Assembly (NCBI RefSeq): GCF_016545825.1 | Contig: NC_052619.1 | Location: 48,050,127-48,114,126, forward strand | Length of the DNA: 64,000 nucleotides | Origin: Eucalyptus grandis | Lineage: Eukaryota > Streptophyta > Magnoliopsida > Myrtales > Myrtaceae | Reading direction: 5' to 3' | Shown here: one piece after another, positions 45,303 to 56,650 of the stretch | How the letters are laid out: each line of letters starts with the position of its first letter | Position numbering within the stretch: position 1 is the first letter of the stretch | Notes under the pieces: generated by a model | The model's input: the letters and a program-made list of their open reading frames with translations, nothing else | Databases searched by the model: none | What the model was told of the DNA's origin: nothing | Made by a program: the position numbers and the translations under genes

Positions 45303-46521
45303 TGAAGAATTTTTGGATATGGAATTGTAAAGATTGAAAGTCTCACAATCAACAATGTCTCCCTGGTGGAAGGATTGAATTATAATCTACTAGCATTAGC
45401 CAACTGTGCGACACTGAATTCAAAATCAATTTTCAAGAAGGAATCTGTTTGGGAACCGGTAAAGATCTTTCTTAATCTTTCACTGGACGAAGACATGGGA
45501 ATATCTATCTTCTGGATATAAAACCAGAGAGTTCTCAATGTCTAATATCAATTCAAGATGAAACAAACCTCTGGCACAAAAAGCTTGGCCATATTAACAT
45601 GAAGCAGATTGCTAAGATTTCCTCCAAGAAGCTTGTTTGTGGACTTTCCAACTTGAAGTACCAAACATTTGATTTATGCACACCATGTGTTTTGGGAAAA
45701 TAGGTTAGAAGCTCTTTTAAATCTATAAATCAAGTTTCTACTAACTGTGTTTTGTAGCTTCTGCATATGGATCTCTTTGGACCAACTAGAACGCAAAGCA
45801 TTGGTGGAAAGAGATACTGCCTAGTAATAGTGGATGACTTTTCTCGTTTTACATGGGTATACTTCCTGGCAAGTAAGTCTGAAACTTTTTCTTACTTTTC
45901 AAAATTTGCAAAGAAAGTTCAGAATGAAAAATGATATGTTATTTCAAGCATTAGGACAGACCATGGAGGTGAGTTTGAAAACCAATATTTGTAAAATTCT
46001 GTGATGACTCTGGTTTTCAGCATGTTTTCTCTTCTCCATATACTCTAGAGCAAAATGGAGTTGTGGAAAGAAAGAATAGATCTTTGCAGGAGATGGCAAG
46101 AACTCTCTTAATCGAAAGTAATATTTCTACTTGTTTTTGGGCTGAAGCAGTTTCTACAGTTTATTATATTATTAATAGAATATTCTTAAGGCCTATTATG
46201 GAGAAAACTCCCTATGAGTTATTCAAAGGAAAGAAGCCAATTATTTCTTATTTTCATGTGTTTGGTTGCAAGTGTTTTATTTTAAAGAATGCAAATGATA
46301 GAATTGGTAAGTTTGAAGAAAGATCGGATGTAGGGATTTTTTTTGGCTACTCAACATCAAGCAAAGCCTACATAATATTCAACAAGAAGAGTCAGTTTGT
46401 GGAAGAATTTATGAACATTAAATTCCAAGACTCTATGCATAATCAACTGAATCAGACTCATCTTGAAGAATCTAAACCTGCTCCAGACCTTATAAACTCT
46501 ACCTCCCCTGAAGTGGTTTAA
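45303..46521 (+). pseudogene. SIRE-like integrase region, frameshifted
   Basis: Pieces in order: the pre-integrase HHCC-like zinc segment (LWHKKLGHINMKQIAK, LCTPCVLGK, about 45570-45700), catalytic core LLHMDLFGPTRTQSIGGK and VIVDDFSRFTWVYFL (about 45760-45870), RTDHGGEFEN (about 45955), and QNGVVERKNRSLQEMARTLL (46050-46100) followed by FWAEAVSTVYYIINR and the C-terminal VFGCKCFILK. At least two frameshifts and several stops lie between the pieces. Integrase joins element cDNA to the chromosome; this copy cannot. Confidence 0.85.
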
Positions 46522-46629
46522 ATTCCTGAAGTTCAACATCAAAATGAACCAGAAACTGAAACAGAGGAATAACAGACTCACAAACCAACTAGCAATTGGA
46601 AGCATAAGTCAAGTCATCCTAAGGAACTC

Positions 46630-46875
46630 ATCATTGGCTTTCCTGGATGCGAATAGATTCTCTTTTAGTGTCCGAGATCAGGATTATGTGGTGGATGTAG
46701 ATATGTTGGCCAATGTGATTGGGGTTGAAAGGGGGGATATCAACCCATTAGTGTGTCTATTGCTCATACTACGTTGGAACTTGTTAAGGATATAAGGACA
46801 GAGGAAAATGTTTCCTACTCAAGGATGAGTGCATTTAACATTCTGCTTCACAAGATTGTGATTAATTGCCTCCCT
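46630..46875 (+). pseudogene. Inserted env-like fragment, forward part
   Basis: Between integrase and reverse transcriptase, pol is broken at about 46630 (after HPKELIIG). Here the sequence becomes homologous to the element's own env-like region at about 50275-50515: FLDANRFSFS and DYVVDVDMLANVIG here against FLDANSFSFT and EFVVDVDTLADLIG there. The homology runs to about 46875 (GTGATTAATTGC) and then switches strand. Confidence 0.8.
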
Positions 46876-46877
46876 CA

Positions 46878-47595
46878 CTGGTAGCAGGATATGAGGACAA
46901 TCCTCTTTTCTCATGGTCTCCCCCTGTTTCTATGCCTTCAGGTGGAGAAGAGTGTTCCTCATGTTCTGTTTCCGCTTGATCTCCTCTCTCTTCTTCTTTT
47001 TCAATTCTTTCCTCCTCTTCATCTCCTTATTCTACTTCTCTTTCCTCTGTTTGTCTTTACTCCGCTTCTCTCTCCTCTGCTTCCAAATTTTCTCTTTCTT
47101 CAGTCCTCTGTTCTGTCTCATCTGTGGCCTTTTCTTTTATCTCCATTGATTCTGGAACAGAACGACTCAAGTTCTTCAATGCCATAGTAGAAATGGTGAT
47201 GTCATCCTCATCATCTTCATCCTCAACGATGAGAGCTCTTCTTTTCTTGGATGGAGCTACCATGGGCTCCTTTCATTTTCTCTTTGCAGCCGAAGAGACT
47301 TGATGAGACTTAACAGGGGTTTTCTCCTTAAATTTCTCCAACGCCTTGTTGAGTTCCTTCAGACGCATTTTAGAAACCATTTTCAGTCCCACCACCATTT
47401 GATCGCACGATTGAACACAAAGAATTTGAGGAGGCTGAATATTCAAATGTCTGAATAACTTTAACACAAGAGCTGGATAAGGAAGTTGACCCTTGTCCTT
47501 CACCACTACCCTGTACATGTGGAACATAATAGTATGTGGAAGAGAAAACTTTTTCCCAGCATTGATGGCATACATCAGCTTTGCCTTTGAGCACC
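46878..47595 (-). pseudogene. Inserted env-like fragment, inverted part
   Basis: On the minus strand the sequence matches the env-like region from about 50565 to 51365 in the opposite direction: KFSLPHTIMFHMYRVVVKDK (here) against KFSLPHTILFHMYMTVVKDK, then KMRLKELNKALE, KKRRALIVEDEDDEDD and an acidic EE-rich tail. About 120-150 bp of the acid-rich part is missing. At 47590-47596 it ends and pol resumes with LSTRSKRHEESSALALVYE. Together with the forward part it makes one env-like segment whose distal ~0.7 kb was flipped. Confidence 0.8.
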
Positions 47596-48558
47596 AGATC
47601 TAAAAGGCATGAAGAGTCTAGTGCTTTAGCACTTGTTTATGAAATTGAACCCAAAACTGTAGATGAAGCCTTAAGTGATGAAAGCTGGATTGAAGCTATG
47701 CAAGAAGAGTTCAGACAATTCAGCATTAATGATGTTTGTGAACTTATTCCTAAACCTAAAGGTAAGTCTATTATTGGAACTAAATGGGTTTTTAGGAACA
47801 AGATGGACGAGAAAGGAAAAATGGTAAGGAACAAAGCAAGACTCGTAGCCAAAGGATATACGCAAGAATAATGTATAGACTATGACGAGACATATGCACT
47901 AGTAGTGAGGTTAGAAGCAATTAGATTATTACTTGCTTTTACTTGCTACAAAAATTTCAGGTTATTCCAAATGGATGTAAAAAGTGCATTCCTAAATGGG
48001 TTTATCCAATAAGAAGTCTATGTGGAACAACCACCCGGTTTTGAAGATCCAAGAAAGTTAGACTCAGTCTTAAAACTAAAAAAGGCTTTTTATGGACTAA
48101 AGCAGGCGCCTCGAGCTTGGTATGACAAGTTAAGTAAAATTTTAATTCAAAATGGTTTTGATAAAGGTAAAGTAGATACCACCTTGTTCATTGAGAGAGA
48201 AGATAAAGATTTTTTACTTGTTCAAATCTATGTTGATGATATTATTTTTGGATTACCAAATGAAAATCTATGCAAGAAGTTTTCTAAGACTATGCAGGAT
48301 GAATTCGAGATGAGCATGATGGGTGAATTAACCTTCTTTCTTGGATTACAAGTCAAACAATTGAAGAAGGGAATTTTCATTCACCAAGAGAAATATGTGA
48401 AAGATCTCATCAAAAAGTTTGGTATGGAATTTTGCAAAAAGATCGAGATACCTATGTCAAGTTCTTCAAAGCTAGATAAAGATGAAGAAGGAAAGAGTGT
48501 AGACCAGAAGTTATACAGGAACATAATTGGTTCACTTTTTTTATCTCACCGCATCTAG
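47596..48558 (+). pseudogene. SIRE-like reverse transcriptase
   Basis: The sequence reads [72 protein letters not shown] and the catalytic YVDDIIFG (about 48230), then GELTFFLGLQVKQ. Stops at about 47869 and 48010 and a frameshift at about 48530 interrupt it. This domain copies element RNA into DNA. Confidence 0.9.
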
Positions 48559-49140
48559 AACTGATATTTTGTATAGTGTTTGTATTTATGACAGGTTCCA
48601 ATCAAATCCCAAAGAATCTCACTTAGCTGCTGCAAAGCACATCATCAAATACATCGCAACAACTCCAAAGCTAGGACTGTGGTATCCAAAAGAAGGAGAC
48701 CTTACTCTCCTTGGTTATTCAGACGCAGACTTAGCTGGTTGCAAAATGGATAGAAAGAGTACTTTTGGTACATGTCAACTGCTTGGACACAAGCTGGTAT
48801 CATGGTTTTCAAGAAAACAGAGTACCGTAGCTCTTTCAACAGCTGAAGCAGAATATGTGGCTCTTGGAAGTTGCTGTTTTCAAATCTTGTGGATACGGCA
48901 ACAACTAAGAGACTTTGGAATTGAAGAATCATGCACTGAGATCAAATGTGACAACACCAGCGCCATAAATCTCACAAAAAATCCAATCATGCATTCAAGG
49001 GCAAAGCATATAGAGATTTGATATCACTTTATTACATGTTCAAAATGGAGAAGTTATGATATATTTTATTGACTCAAAGAATCAACTAGCAGACATATTC
49101 ACAAAGCCATTGGAGAAAAGCTTATTTGAGTCTATTCGCA
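48527..49140 (+). pseudogene. SIRE-like RNase H
   Basis: The domain reads LTASRTDILYSVCIYDRF, YSDADLAGCKMDRKSTFGTC, STAEAEYVALGSCC, EIKCDNTSAINLTKNP and SRAKHIEI, then a stop (49021) and shifted frames of the C-terminus (QLADIFTKP-like text in another frame). Acidic catalytic residues are visible. Confidence 0.88.
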
Positions 49141-49576
49141 CCAGACTGAACATCATATCTTTTATCGAGTAAAGTCTAGAAGTGTTCAAGACCCAGAAGT
49201 AAAGTCTGAAGGTATTCGGACTCAGAATCACTAAGAGATACTATTGTAAGTTATTTCCGTACTAGCAATTTAACTTTTGGATAAAAGTTTAAAAATGTAC
49301 GATTACTTTTTGAATTGCTATTTTTAGTAACTATCTTTTTGTTTTTGAAATTATGGCAGTTTTTCATTTTCAAAAAGGCAGTCATAATTTTTTCCTTTAT
49401 GATGATTCGTTTGCTTCGCTTCACTTGCTTTATATACTGTTGAGATTTATCTTCTTCATTTTCATCCTCAAACCCTAGAATACAAAAATCGCACTTGCTC
49501 TCACTTTCTTTGTAGTTTATTCCAAATTTTTTTCACCTTTTCGAGCAAGCTTGTGAATTTCTCCTTTAAAGCAACA

Positions 49577-51793
49577 ATGTCTTCAAGAAAGTCTTCGAGA
49601 ATCGCAAGCAGGGGACCACGGCACATGTTTGAGGGTCCTACGCATTTCGATTTGACTAAGGATGAAGACTCGTCTCAACCATAGCAACCAAGTTGGCAAC
49701 AACCTTCTCAACAGTGTTAGTCTCCTCCACTAACTCAACCAGAAGAAGAAATTGAAGAAGTTGAACTCGTAAGAACACTAACTCCTAAAGTTGCTTTCAA
49801 ACTTTACTCTAAGTTGAAAGAAGGAGGCACTACTATGTCTTTGATTGATGAGTATTTGAGAGAAAGAGGTTACAAAAATGAAACTCTATTTTTGCGCGAT
49901 ATGAAGAAGATGGGTATAGCAAAAAAAGGATCGGTTGAAAAAGCTTTTGCCAATTTTCTTAGTGACCTGTGCTTTGGTACGTTCAATCAGCCAGAAGGAC
50001 AGGATGACAATGATCGAATGTTTACACATTTTCAGCCTCGGATGGGAGTGGCTACAAGGGTTGGTAGTGATGGAGCAAGTTTGTTTCGGTCTAAGGACCA
50101 CAAGAAACTTTACTCAAAACTGCTAAAAAGAGGGGTGATGAACCTATGAGTGTTGATTTTGATTTCCTTGACTCTGTGCAAGTAAAACTGAGGGAAAAGT
50201 TTGCACTTCTTCAATTGGAGCGTTTTTGTTCTGAATCTACAATCGCTTATCCTAAACTCACTGCCTATTTCTACTCGAACCTATCCTTTTTGGATGCAAA
50301 CAGTTTCTCCTTCACATTCAAGGATAAAGAATTTGTGGTGGATGTGGACACTTTGGCTGACTTGATTGGGGGGTGGAAAGAGCGTGTTTCCAACCAATTA
50401 ATGTGTTTGTTGCTCACACTACTCTGGAATTGGTACGAGATAGGTTTGCTGAAGGCAAGATATCCTATTCTAGGATGAATGCCTCCAACATCCTGCTGCA
50501 TAAGATCGTGATTAATTGCATTCGTCCAAAATTAACATCCGAGACTGATGTGTCTCGCTTTGAAGCAAAGTTGATGTATGCCATCAACATTGGCTACAAG
50601 TTCTCTCTACCTCACACCATCCTATTTCACATGTACATGACAGTGGTGAAAGACAAGGGACAACTCCCTTATTCTGCTCTTATCACGCGACTTTTAAGAC
50701 ACTTTGACATTAACATTCCTGCACCTTTGTGTTTAACAAGCATTGCTTCGATGGTGATTGGCTTTAAAATGATCATGAAGATGCGACTGAAGGAGCTCAA
50801 CAAGGTGTTAGAGCGAATGAAGGAGAAGTCTCCAGTCAAGGCGAAACAAGACTCTGCGGCGGCCAAAAGGAAAGGGAAGGAGCCCATGGGCGCTCTAGCA
50901 AAAAGGAAGAGAACTCTCATCTTGCAAGATGAAGAAGATGAGGATGAGATGACTTTATCGGCCTTGAGAAATTTAAAGAGTTTTGTTAGCTTTCGTCAGA
51001 CCAGAGAAGAGACAGAAGAAGGAAGAGAAGAAGAAGAAACAGAGGAAGGAAGACAAGAAAAAGAAAGAGAGAAAGGAAGAGGAGAAGAAGAAAACGAGGA
51101 AGAAAGAAAAGAAGAAGAAGAGAGGAAGAGAGAAGAGAAGAAGAGGCTCGTGATGATTCCTTTGAGCCTACCTTGGTTGTATCCTTGTCAAATAACTCAG
51201 AACATACAAGGACTAAAACTGTTGGAGTGAAAGGAAAAGAAAAACATCACTCTCTTGCCGAGACAAAATAGGAAGAAGAATTTACTTCTCCACCTATAGG
51301 AACAAAAACATGGGGAGTTGCTGAAGAACAAGGTATTTCTTCACCTATTCTTACTAGTGATGTTAGTCGATTTGCAGCAGAAGCAGAGGATGTGTTTACA
51401 TCTCACCATCCAGAACTAGACTTTGAAGAATTCACTCCTAGTCATAGCTATCAAGCTGTTGAAAATCCCTCCAATCTCAAGTCCCCAGTAACTGATTCGG
51501 CTGGTCCTAGCGTTGCTCTAGCACACTCAGCGGATCTTTCACGAATGATGGATATCCTGTTGGATCTAAAGAAGAGTTAATATGGTTTGGACTATGAAAT
51601 AAAGGATCTCAAAAAAGCTTTCTTGGCAACTTCAGTTTCTTTGCAAGAACATTTACTCACTCTGAAGAATCAAGTGCAAGATACTGTGAAGGGTGAAGAT
51701 TTACAACAACTGAAGGAGACTATCGAAAAGCTTGAGAAGACAATAAGCTCTATGGGGGAATTCCAGCTTGTCCGCTTGCCCAAACAGCCTTGA
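49577..51793 (+). pseudogene. SIRE-like env-like (extra) ORF region, broken
   Basis: It lies between RNase H and the 3' LTR, where SIRE-lineage elements carry an extra ORF often called env-like; a true envelope function has not been shown for plant copia. It starts MSSRKSSRIASRGPRHMF. Frames: 49577-50149 (stops near 49684 and 49717), 50146-50478, 50373-51230 and 51392-51793. The middle has a conserved FLDANSFSFT to VVKDKGQLPY core and a strongly acidic, charged tail (EEGREEEETEEGRQEK). The end is a predicted coiled coil (TLKNQVQDTV, QLKETIEKLEKTISSM). No signal peptide or convincing membrane segment is visible. It is broken by frameshifts near 50135 and 50400. Confidence 0.75.
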
Positions 51794-52159
51794 TTGTCTC
51801 ACCAATCTTTTCATTCAACTCTTTTGTTTATTCTCCATTTTTTGCTGTTGACAAAAATGGGGAGAAATCGTGCAGATTTGTCTTTATGACTTTTAGTCTT
51901 TGATATTTTTTGACTTTGACTTTGAATACTTTAAAGCTTGACTGTTATAAGCTTGATTGTTATCATGATTTGAATCCTTGATGTTTGCAATAACTTAGCC
52001 TGAGATACTAATTGTGGATGGATTGCAGGATTAACACGTTTTCTGTGGTAGCAGAATTGATACTATCTAAATTAGCTTTTTATAAGTTACCATGTATTGC
52101 TTAAGCTTTGTTTTGCGGGACAAAAGTTTTCAAATCTGCAGGAAAGTTTTGTCACCATA

Positions 52160-52172
52160 AAAATGGGGAGAT
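52160..52172 (+). promoter_or_regulatory. Polypurine tract of the SIRE-like element
   Basis: AAAAATGGGGAGA immediately before the 3' LTR; it primes plus-strand synthesis. Confidence 0.85.
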
Positions 52173-53113
52173 TGGTGGAGAAAAACTCCTTATTATTTTG
52201 AAGTTGACAAAACGTTTCCTCCAGTCTAGTCTGAAGTCTTCCAGATTCAAGTGTTAAAGTCGAAGACCTCCGGACTTTGTTGTCAAAGTCTGAAGACCAA
52301 AAGACTCAAGACTCAAGACTCAAGTTTACCCTCACTGACAGTTTCTAGACCGACGAAGAAAAGACTTATCTAGATGCAAGTTTATCTTCAAGGATTCGGT
52401 TCCTACAGTTTGTAGAAGATCTTACGGCTGGAGATAGCATATCGTGATCCATTATTCTTATTGAAATCAATTCGGATAATCAAATATGTTGAAAGGTGAA
52501 GTATACTTGGAAGGTTCTACTTATGGAAACCTAAATCCTATTTGTATGGGCGAGCATGATTGGTGGCCTATTATCACAATTTTTAAATGACTCGAGATCT
52601 TTTTGATTAATTCTGTCCAACGGGTAGATTGGAAGAACTCCTTTGGAAAGTGCCATCGGTTGTGAAGGCATGAAGGAGTATATTAGGAAGACGCTCTAGT
52701 TATTTAAGTGTGTGCGTAAAAGAAGAATTCCAAAGTCTGAAGCTCTCAAGTTCTTTACTGTTTCAATTATAGAGCATTACTTGAACTCAAAAGAGTGATC
52801 AAACACTTGTGAGACTTTGAAGAAGTGTAGTAGAATCTCTACACTATAAAGTCAAGGACATAATTCTATAACATCTCTTTTGATCCTTAGTGAAATCTAA
52901 CCAGGGGGCTGTCAGCGTGGGAGAGTGGACGTAGGCTTGAACTAAGCCGAATCACTATAAATTTCGTGTTTCTATTCTTTTTCCCTTAAACTCCTTATTT
53001 CAATTTACAGCTTCATATAACTGTTTATATTGCTAGCAAATTACTTTGAAATTCCGCAAAATTTTCTTTATCACCTATTCATCCACCTCTAGGTGATCTT
53101 ACTAGCCCTTTCA
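52173..53113 (+). repeat. 3' LTR of the SIRE-like element
   Basis: It begins TGGTGGAGAAAAACTCC (the 5' copy has TGTTGGAG) and ends CCCTTTCA, followed by AGGGA. Scattered substitutions against the 5' LTR indicate the insertion is not very recent. Confidence 0.92.
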
Positions 53114-53883
53114 AGGGACATGGGTCAAGGTAAGTCTTCTGACTTGTACTTGTGCTTAAGCAACCCTTAGGCCATATTTTCTTCCTAGTCGAGACTTAGG
53201 GGGTGAACTTGCTGAAACGTCGTCTCACCCCGTTGTGGGATAATATTTACAGGTTCTTAAGATGGCAACTCCTCCTGAGTATTTTGGACAGCCGAAGAAG
53301 GTCACTAAGCAGAAGTGTTTCATTCCGCTTCATGGAGACCCAAGGGGATGGGTATATGAGTTAGTGAAGTCCATGGTTTGGGTCGATGCGGGTATACCCA
53401 AAAAGGTGCCCCATCAATATAGATCATGGTATCGTCAAGAGCAGAATGGACAGAGAGAGGGGCCCATACGAGAGTCCAAGGTTCCTTTGTATGTGTTGGA
53501 GGTAGCTTTTGGGAGAGGCATGGCCGATCCACCAGGTGGTTCCGTGGTGGACTCGTGTCTGTCAGAGCCAGGGACCTCGAAGTACTCAGTTGAAGACTCG
53601 ACTAATGAGAGGATCTGTAGCCTCTACCCCTCCCCCTTTTTACAGACCTTATTTATAGATCGGCTAGTTTTGTAAACGACTTGTTATGATATGTATATAA
53701 GTGTAATTTGGTTTTGAAAAATTCATGGCCCTACTTTTCTATCCCATTTGAGTGTTGTCTGGGGATTAATTATTCGTTTCCACATGTGCATTAAAATGAA
53801 TGGGTCGGCGATGCGTCATGGGATGTCGTTATTTAATCGACCACAGAGGGATGGGCACACGCTCGGAGGATCGGGGCGTGACA
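53114..53883 (+). repeat. LTR of the second gypsy family, second part
   Basis: It continues the LTR broken at 43056 and ends GGGGCGTGACA at 53883. Total LTR length without the inserted element is about 3.2 kb. The next base starts gypsy reverse transcriptase coding text, with no primer site, so this is not a normal 5' LTR of what follows. Confidence 0.7.
53262..53675 (+). CDS. ORF within the gypsy LTR (137 codons)
   Basis: It opens 8 bases after an acceptor-like TATTTACAG (53246-53254). It reads MATPPEYFGQPKKVTKQKCF, then LHGDPRGWVYELVKSMVWVD and a basic/charged end. Its start resembles the small ORF at the equivalent place in the other LTR (30668). No known domain is visible. It may be a spliced LTR-encoded peptide or a fossil 5' leader. 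Confidence 0.35.
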   Translation: MATPPEYFGQPKKVTKQKCFIPLHGDPRGWVYELVKSMVWVDAGIPKKVPHQYRSWYRQEQNGQREGPIRESKVPLYVLEVAFGRGMADPPGGSVVDSCLSEPGTSKYSVEDSTNERICSLYPSPFLQTLFIDRLVL

Positions 53884-54614
53884 CTTGTGGATGGCCATTC
53901 AAGGTCCAATAAAATCTTTATAGCAGAAGAAGATGTTCACAAAACCGCATTCAAATACCTAGGAGCAATTGGAACTTTCGAATGGGTGGTTATGCCTTTT
54001 GGGCTAAAGAATGCAAGCGCGACATACCAAAGGGTAATGAATTTCATTTTACACGACATGATTGGTAAGTTCATGGAAGTTTATATTGATGACGTTATTG
54101 TCAAGTCAAACCGGGTAAGTCATTTGACTTATTTAGAGCAAGTCTTTACGAGAATGCGAAAGTATAAATTGAAAATTAACCTTTTGAAGTGTCCTTTTAG
54201 AGTTAAAGCTAGCAATTTCTTAGGATTTCTAGTTAATCAAAGATGAATTGAAATAGATAAAAATAAAGCTAGAGCAATTCTAGAACTAACATCACCAACT
54301 ACCAAAAAGTAGCTTCAAATGATATTGGGCAAGATAAATTTTCTGCGTCGATTTTTGCTAACCTGTCAGAAAAGGTCGAAGTATTCTCCCCGCTATTGAA
54401 ACTAAAAATTCAAGAGAAGTTCGTGTGGGAAGACAAACATCAATGTGAGTTCGACCAAATAAAACAGTACTTCAGCAACCCTCCAGTTTTGATGTCACCC
54501 AAGGCGGGTAGGCCGTTGCAACTGTATTTGTTAGCCACTGGTACTACAATCGGATGTATGCTGGCACAGGAAAATGATGAGGGAAAAGAGCAAGCAGTTT
54601 ATTATTTGAGTTGA
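53884..54614 (+). pseudogene. Ty3/gypsy reverse transcriptase, C-terminal part
   Basis: It starts inside the domain with VDGHSRSNKIFIAEEDVHKT, then WVVMPFGLKNASATYQRVMN, the catalytic YIDDVIVKS (about 54090) and KLKINLLKCPF. Stops at 54244 and about 54312 and a frameshift near 54380 follow, then the RNase H-side text (KAGRPLQLYLLATGTTIGCM, 54396-54614). The first catalytic region is missing because the upstream half was lost at the LTR junction. Confidence 0.85.
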
Positions 54615-55277
54615 ATGCTGAATGCTGAATGATGAAGAGATAAGATACACAGCTATTGAGAAGCTGTGTTTGTTATTATTTTATACTTGTACAAAATTAC
54701 GTCATTATATGCTATACACTACGGTACATGTGATATGGTAAACGGGCGTAATAAGCACATGCTGACTTGACCAATAATAAGATGTCGAATTGCAAAATGG
54801 GCATTCATTCTTTCAGAAATTAATTGAGTCTACGTCTCGCTTAGGGCTGTTAAGGGACAGGCAGTGGTATATATTATCACCGAGTACCCAAGCATACAGG
54901 TTGAAGATAATACAGAAATGTGCGTTCAGGTAGTTCCTTGGACTTTATATTTTGATGGATCAAGTGTTGCTGGTACAGCAGGAGCGGGAATTTTAATAGT
55001 TTCTCCTAAAGGGCATTGGTCGAGAATAATGTTCAAGCTTGGCTTTAATTGTTCAACTAATCAAGCAGAATATGAAGCATTAATTGTTGGCCTAAATATT
55101 TTGGCTGACATGAAGGTGCGGTTTATCAAAGTAACAGGCGACTCCCAGTTGGTTATAAGACAACTATCTAGAGAATACCAGTGTCTCAACGAGAATATTA
55201 TTTCTTATTATATGATGGCAAAACGCCTTTTGAATCATTCCGATGATTGCGAATTGGTTCATGTAAAAAGAAATTAG
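54615..55277 (+). pseudogene. Gypsy RNase H remnants and additional RNase H
   Basis: Degenerate RNase H text follows RT. From 54864 an open frame reads WTLYFDGSSVAGTAGAGILI, NQAEYEALIVGLNILADMKV and GDSQLVIRQLSREY. This is the cellular-type additional RNase H that marks the Tat/Ogre lineage. D, E and D residues are present. Confidence 0.82.
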
Positions 55278-56650
55278 AATGCGGAAACCAATGAGTTAGC
55301 TCAAATGACATTTGGTTAAAAACTATCTAAAAAATTAGCAGACCATATTATCATCGAGGTAAAGACATTACCTTCAATTGACAATAGAATCATGTTGATT
55401 CAAGAGGCATAGGACTCGGGTAGTAGGGCAACAAGTCAGGATTTGAGGATCCCATTTATCAACTATTTGAAGACTCAAGTTGCCAATGACAAAAAATTTA
55501 AGAGAAATGTAATTAAGTATTTGTTGATTGACGATGTTTGTACCAGAAAGCTATTGATGGTCTATTATTGAGATGTTTAGGGCCACACGAATCTATGCTT
55601 GTAATGGCTGAGATACACGAAGGCATATGTGGCGCACATCAAGTTAGGATCAAAATGAAATGGTTATTGCATCGACCATGCTAAAGGATATGAAGCATGT
55701 AAAAAACATGGCCATATCCAGCATGTGCCGGCCTCAGTGATGAAACCTATAGTCAAACCTTGGCCATTTTAGAGGATGGGCGATGAACATAATTGAGAAG
55801 AGATATCCACCATCATCTAAAAAGCATAGTCTTATATTAGTGGCCACCGACTACTTTACGGAATGGGTTGGGGTTGCATCATATAAAAGTATTATGTAAA
55901 AGACGGTGAAAAACTACATCGATGAACATAGTATCCATAGATTTGGCATTCTTGAGTCAATAACTACAGATCAAGGAACAGTGTTTATCGGATGTGAGGT
56001 GTTGGGTTTTACTAACTCGAGAGGTATCAAGATGATTCATTCAACACCTTATTACACCCAGGCCAACGGTCAAGCCGAAGCTTTCAATAAGGTAATTATC
56101 AATCTAATTAAAAAACATTTGGAAGATAATCCGAGGGAATGAGATTCTTTATTGTTCAGAGTCTTATGGGCCTATCGAACATCTAAGAGACCGCGACTGG
56201 AGTTAGCCCATATATGTTGACATATGGTCAGAAGATTGTACTACTATTTGAGATTACTGTTCAATCATTAAGGGCAAGATTCCAAGGAGAACTAGCCAAA
56301 AAACAGTACGATGAACTCATGTATGGTAATATTGACGAGTTGGCCGAAAGTAGAGCAGCTGCTTTAGAAAAATTAATTCTTCAAAAGAACAAGGTCGTGA
56401 AGGCTTACAATAAGCATGTGAAAGAGAAAAGATTTGACATTGGCGACTTAGTGTGGAAGACCATTTTGCCAACGAGCATGGATAATAAAAGATTTGGCAA
56501 ATAGTCGCCAACCTGGGAAGGACCTTACGTTATTACTAAGGTTTTTTCTGGAAATGCTTATCGTTTGATGGAAATTGATGGTAAGGAGCTATGACGTGCG
56601 ATAAATGGAAATTTTTTTAAGAAGTATTGCCCAACACTGTGGAAAATGCA
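55278..56650 (+). pseudogene. Gypsy integrase remnants
   Basis: The zinc segment is degenerate (EIHEGICGAHQVRIKMKWLL-like text in shifted frames, about 55610-55670). The core reads VATDYFTEWVGVASYK (about 55840-55885), GILESITTDQGTVF (about 55950), then TPYYTQANGQAEAFNKVIIN with the glutamate. The C-terminal part is at 56214-56504 and ends near AINGNFFKKYCPTLW (about 56600-56640). Stops and frameshifts throughout. Confidence 0.83.

Larger units (their letters stand above)
43057..53113 (+). mobile_element. SIRE-like Ty1/copia element, complete but inactive
   Basis: A 10.06-kb element flanked by AGGGA on both sides (43052-43056, 53114-53118). Direct LTRs at 43057-43992 and 52173-53113 are similar but not identical. 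The primer site TGGTATCAGAGC and a polypurine tract AAAAATGGGGAGA are in place. Order: gag, protease, integrase, [env-like insertion], reverse transcriptase, RNase H, env-like region. Long size and an extra ORF between pol and the 3' LTR are marks of the SIRE/Maximus lineage. Multiple stops and frameshifts in every domain show it cannot move on its own. Confidence 0.92.

Noticed and set aside
46891..47187. Plus-strand hydrophobic ORF (Leu/Phe/Ser-rich, 98 codons) resembling a membrane protein
   Set aside because: It is the antisense of the acidic glutamate-rich tail of the inverted env-like fragment.
53884..56650. Gypsy polymerase as part of an element whose 5' LTR is the 53114-53883 piece
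   Set aside because: No primer site, gag or protease follows that LTR end; kept only as an alternative in the findings.
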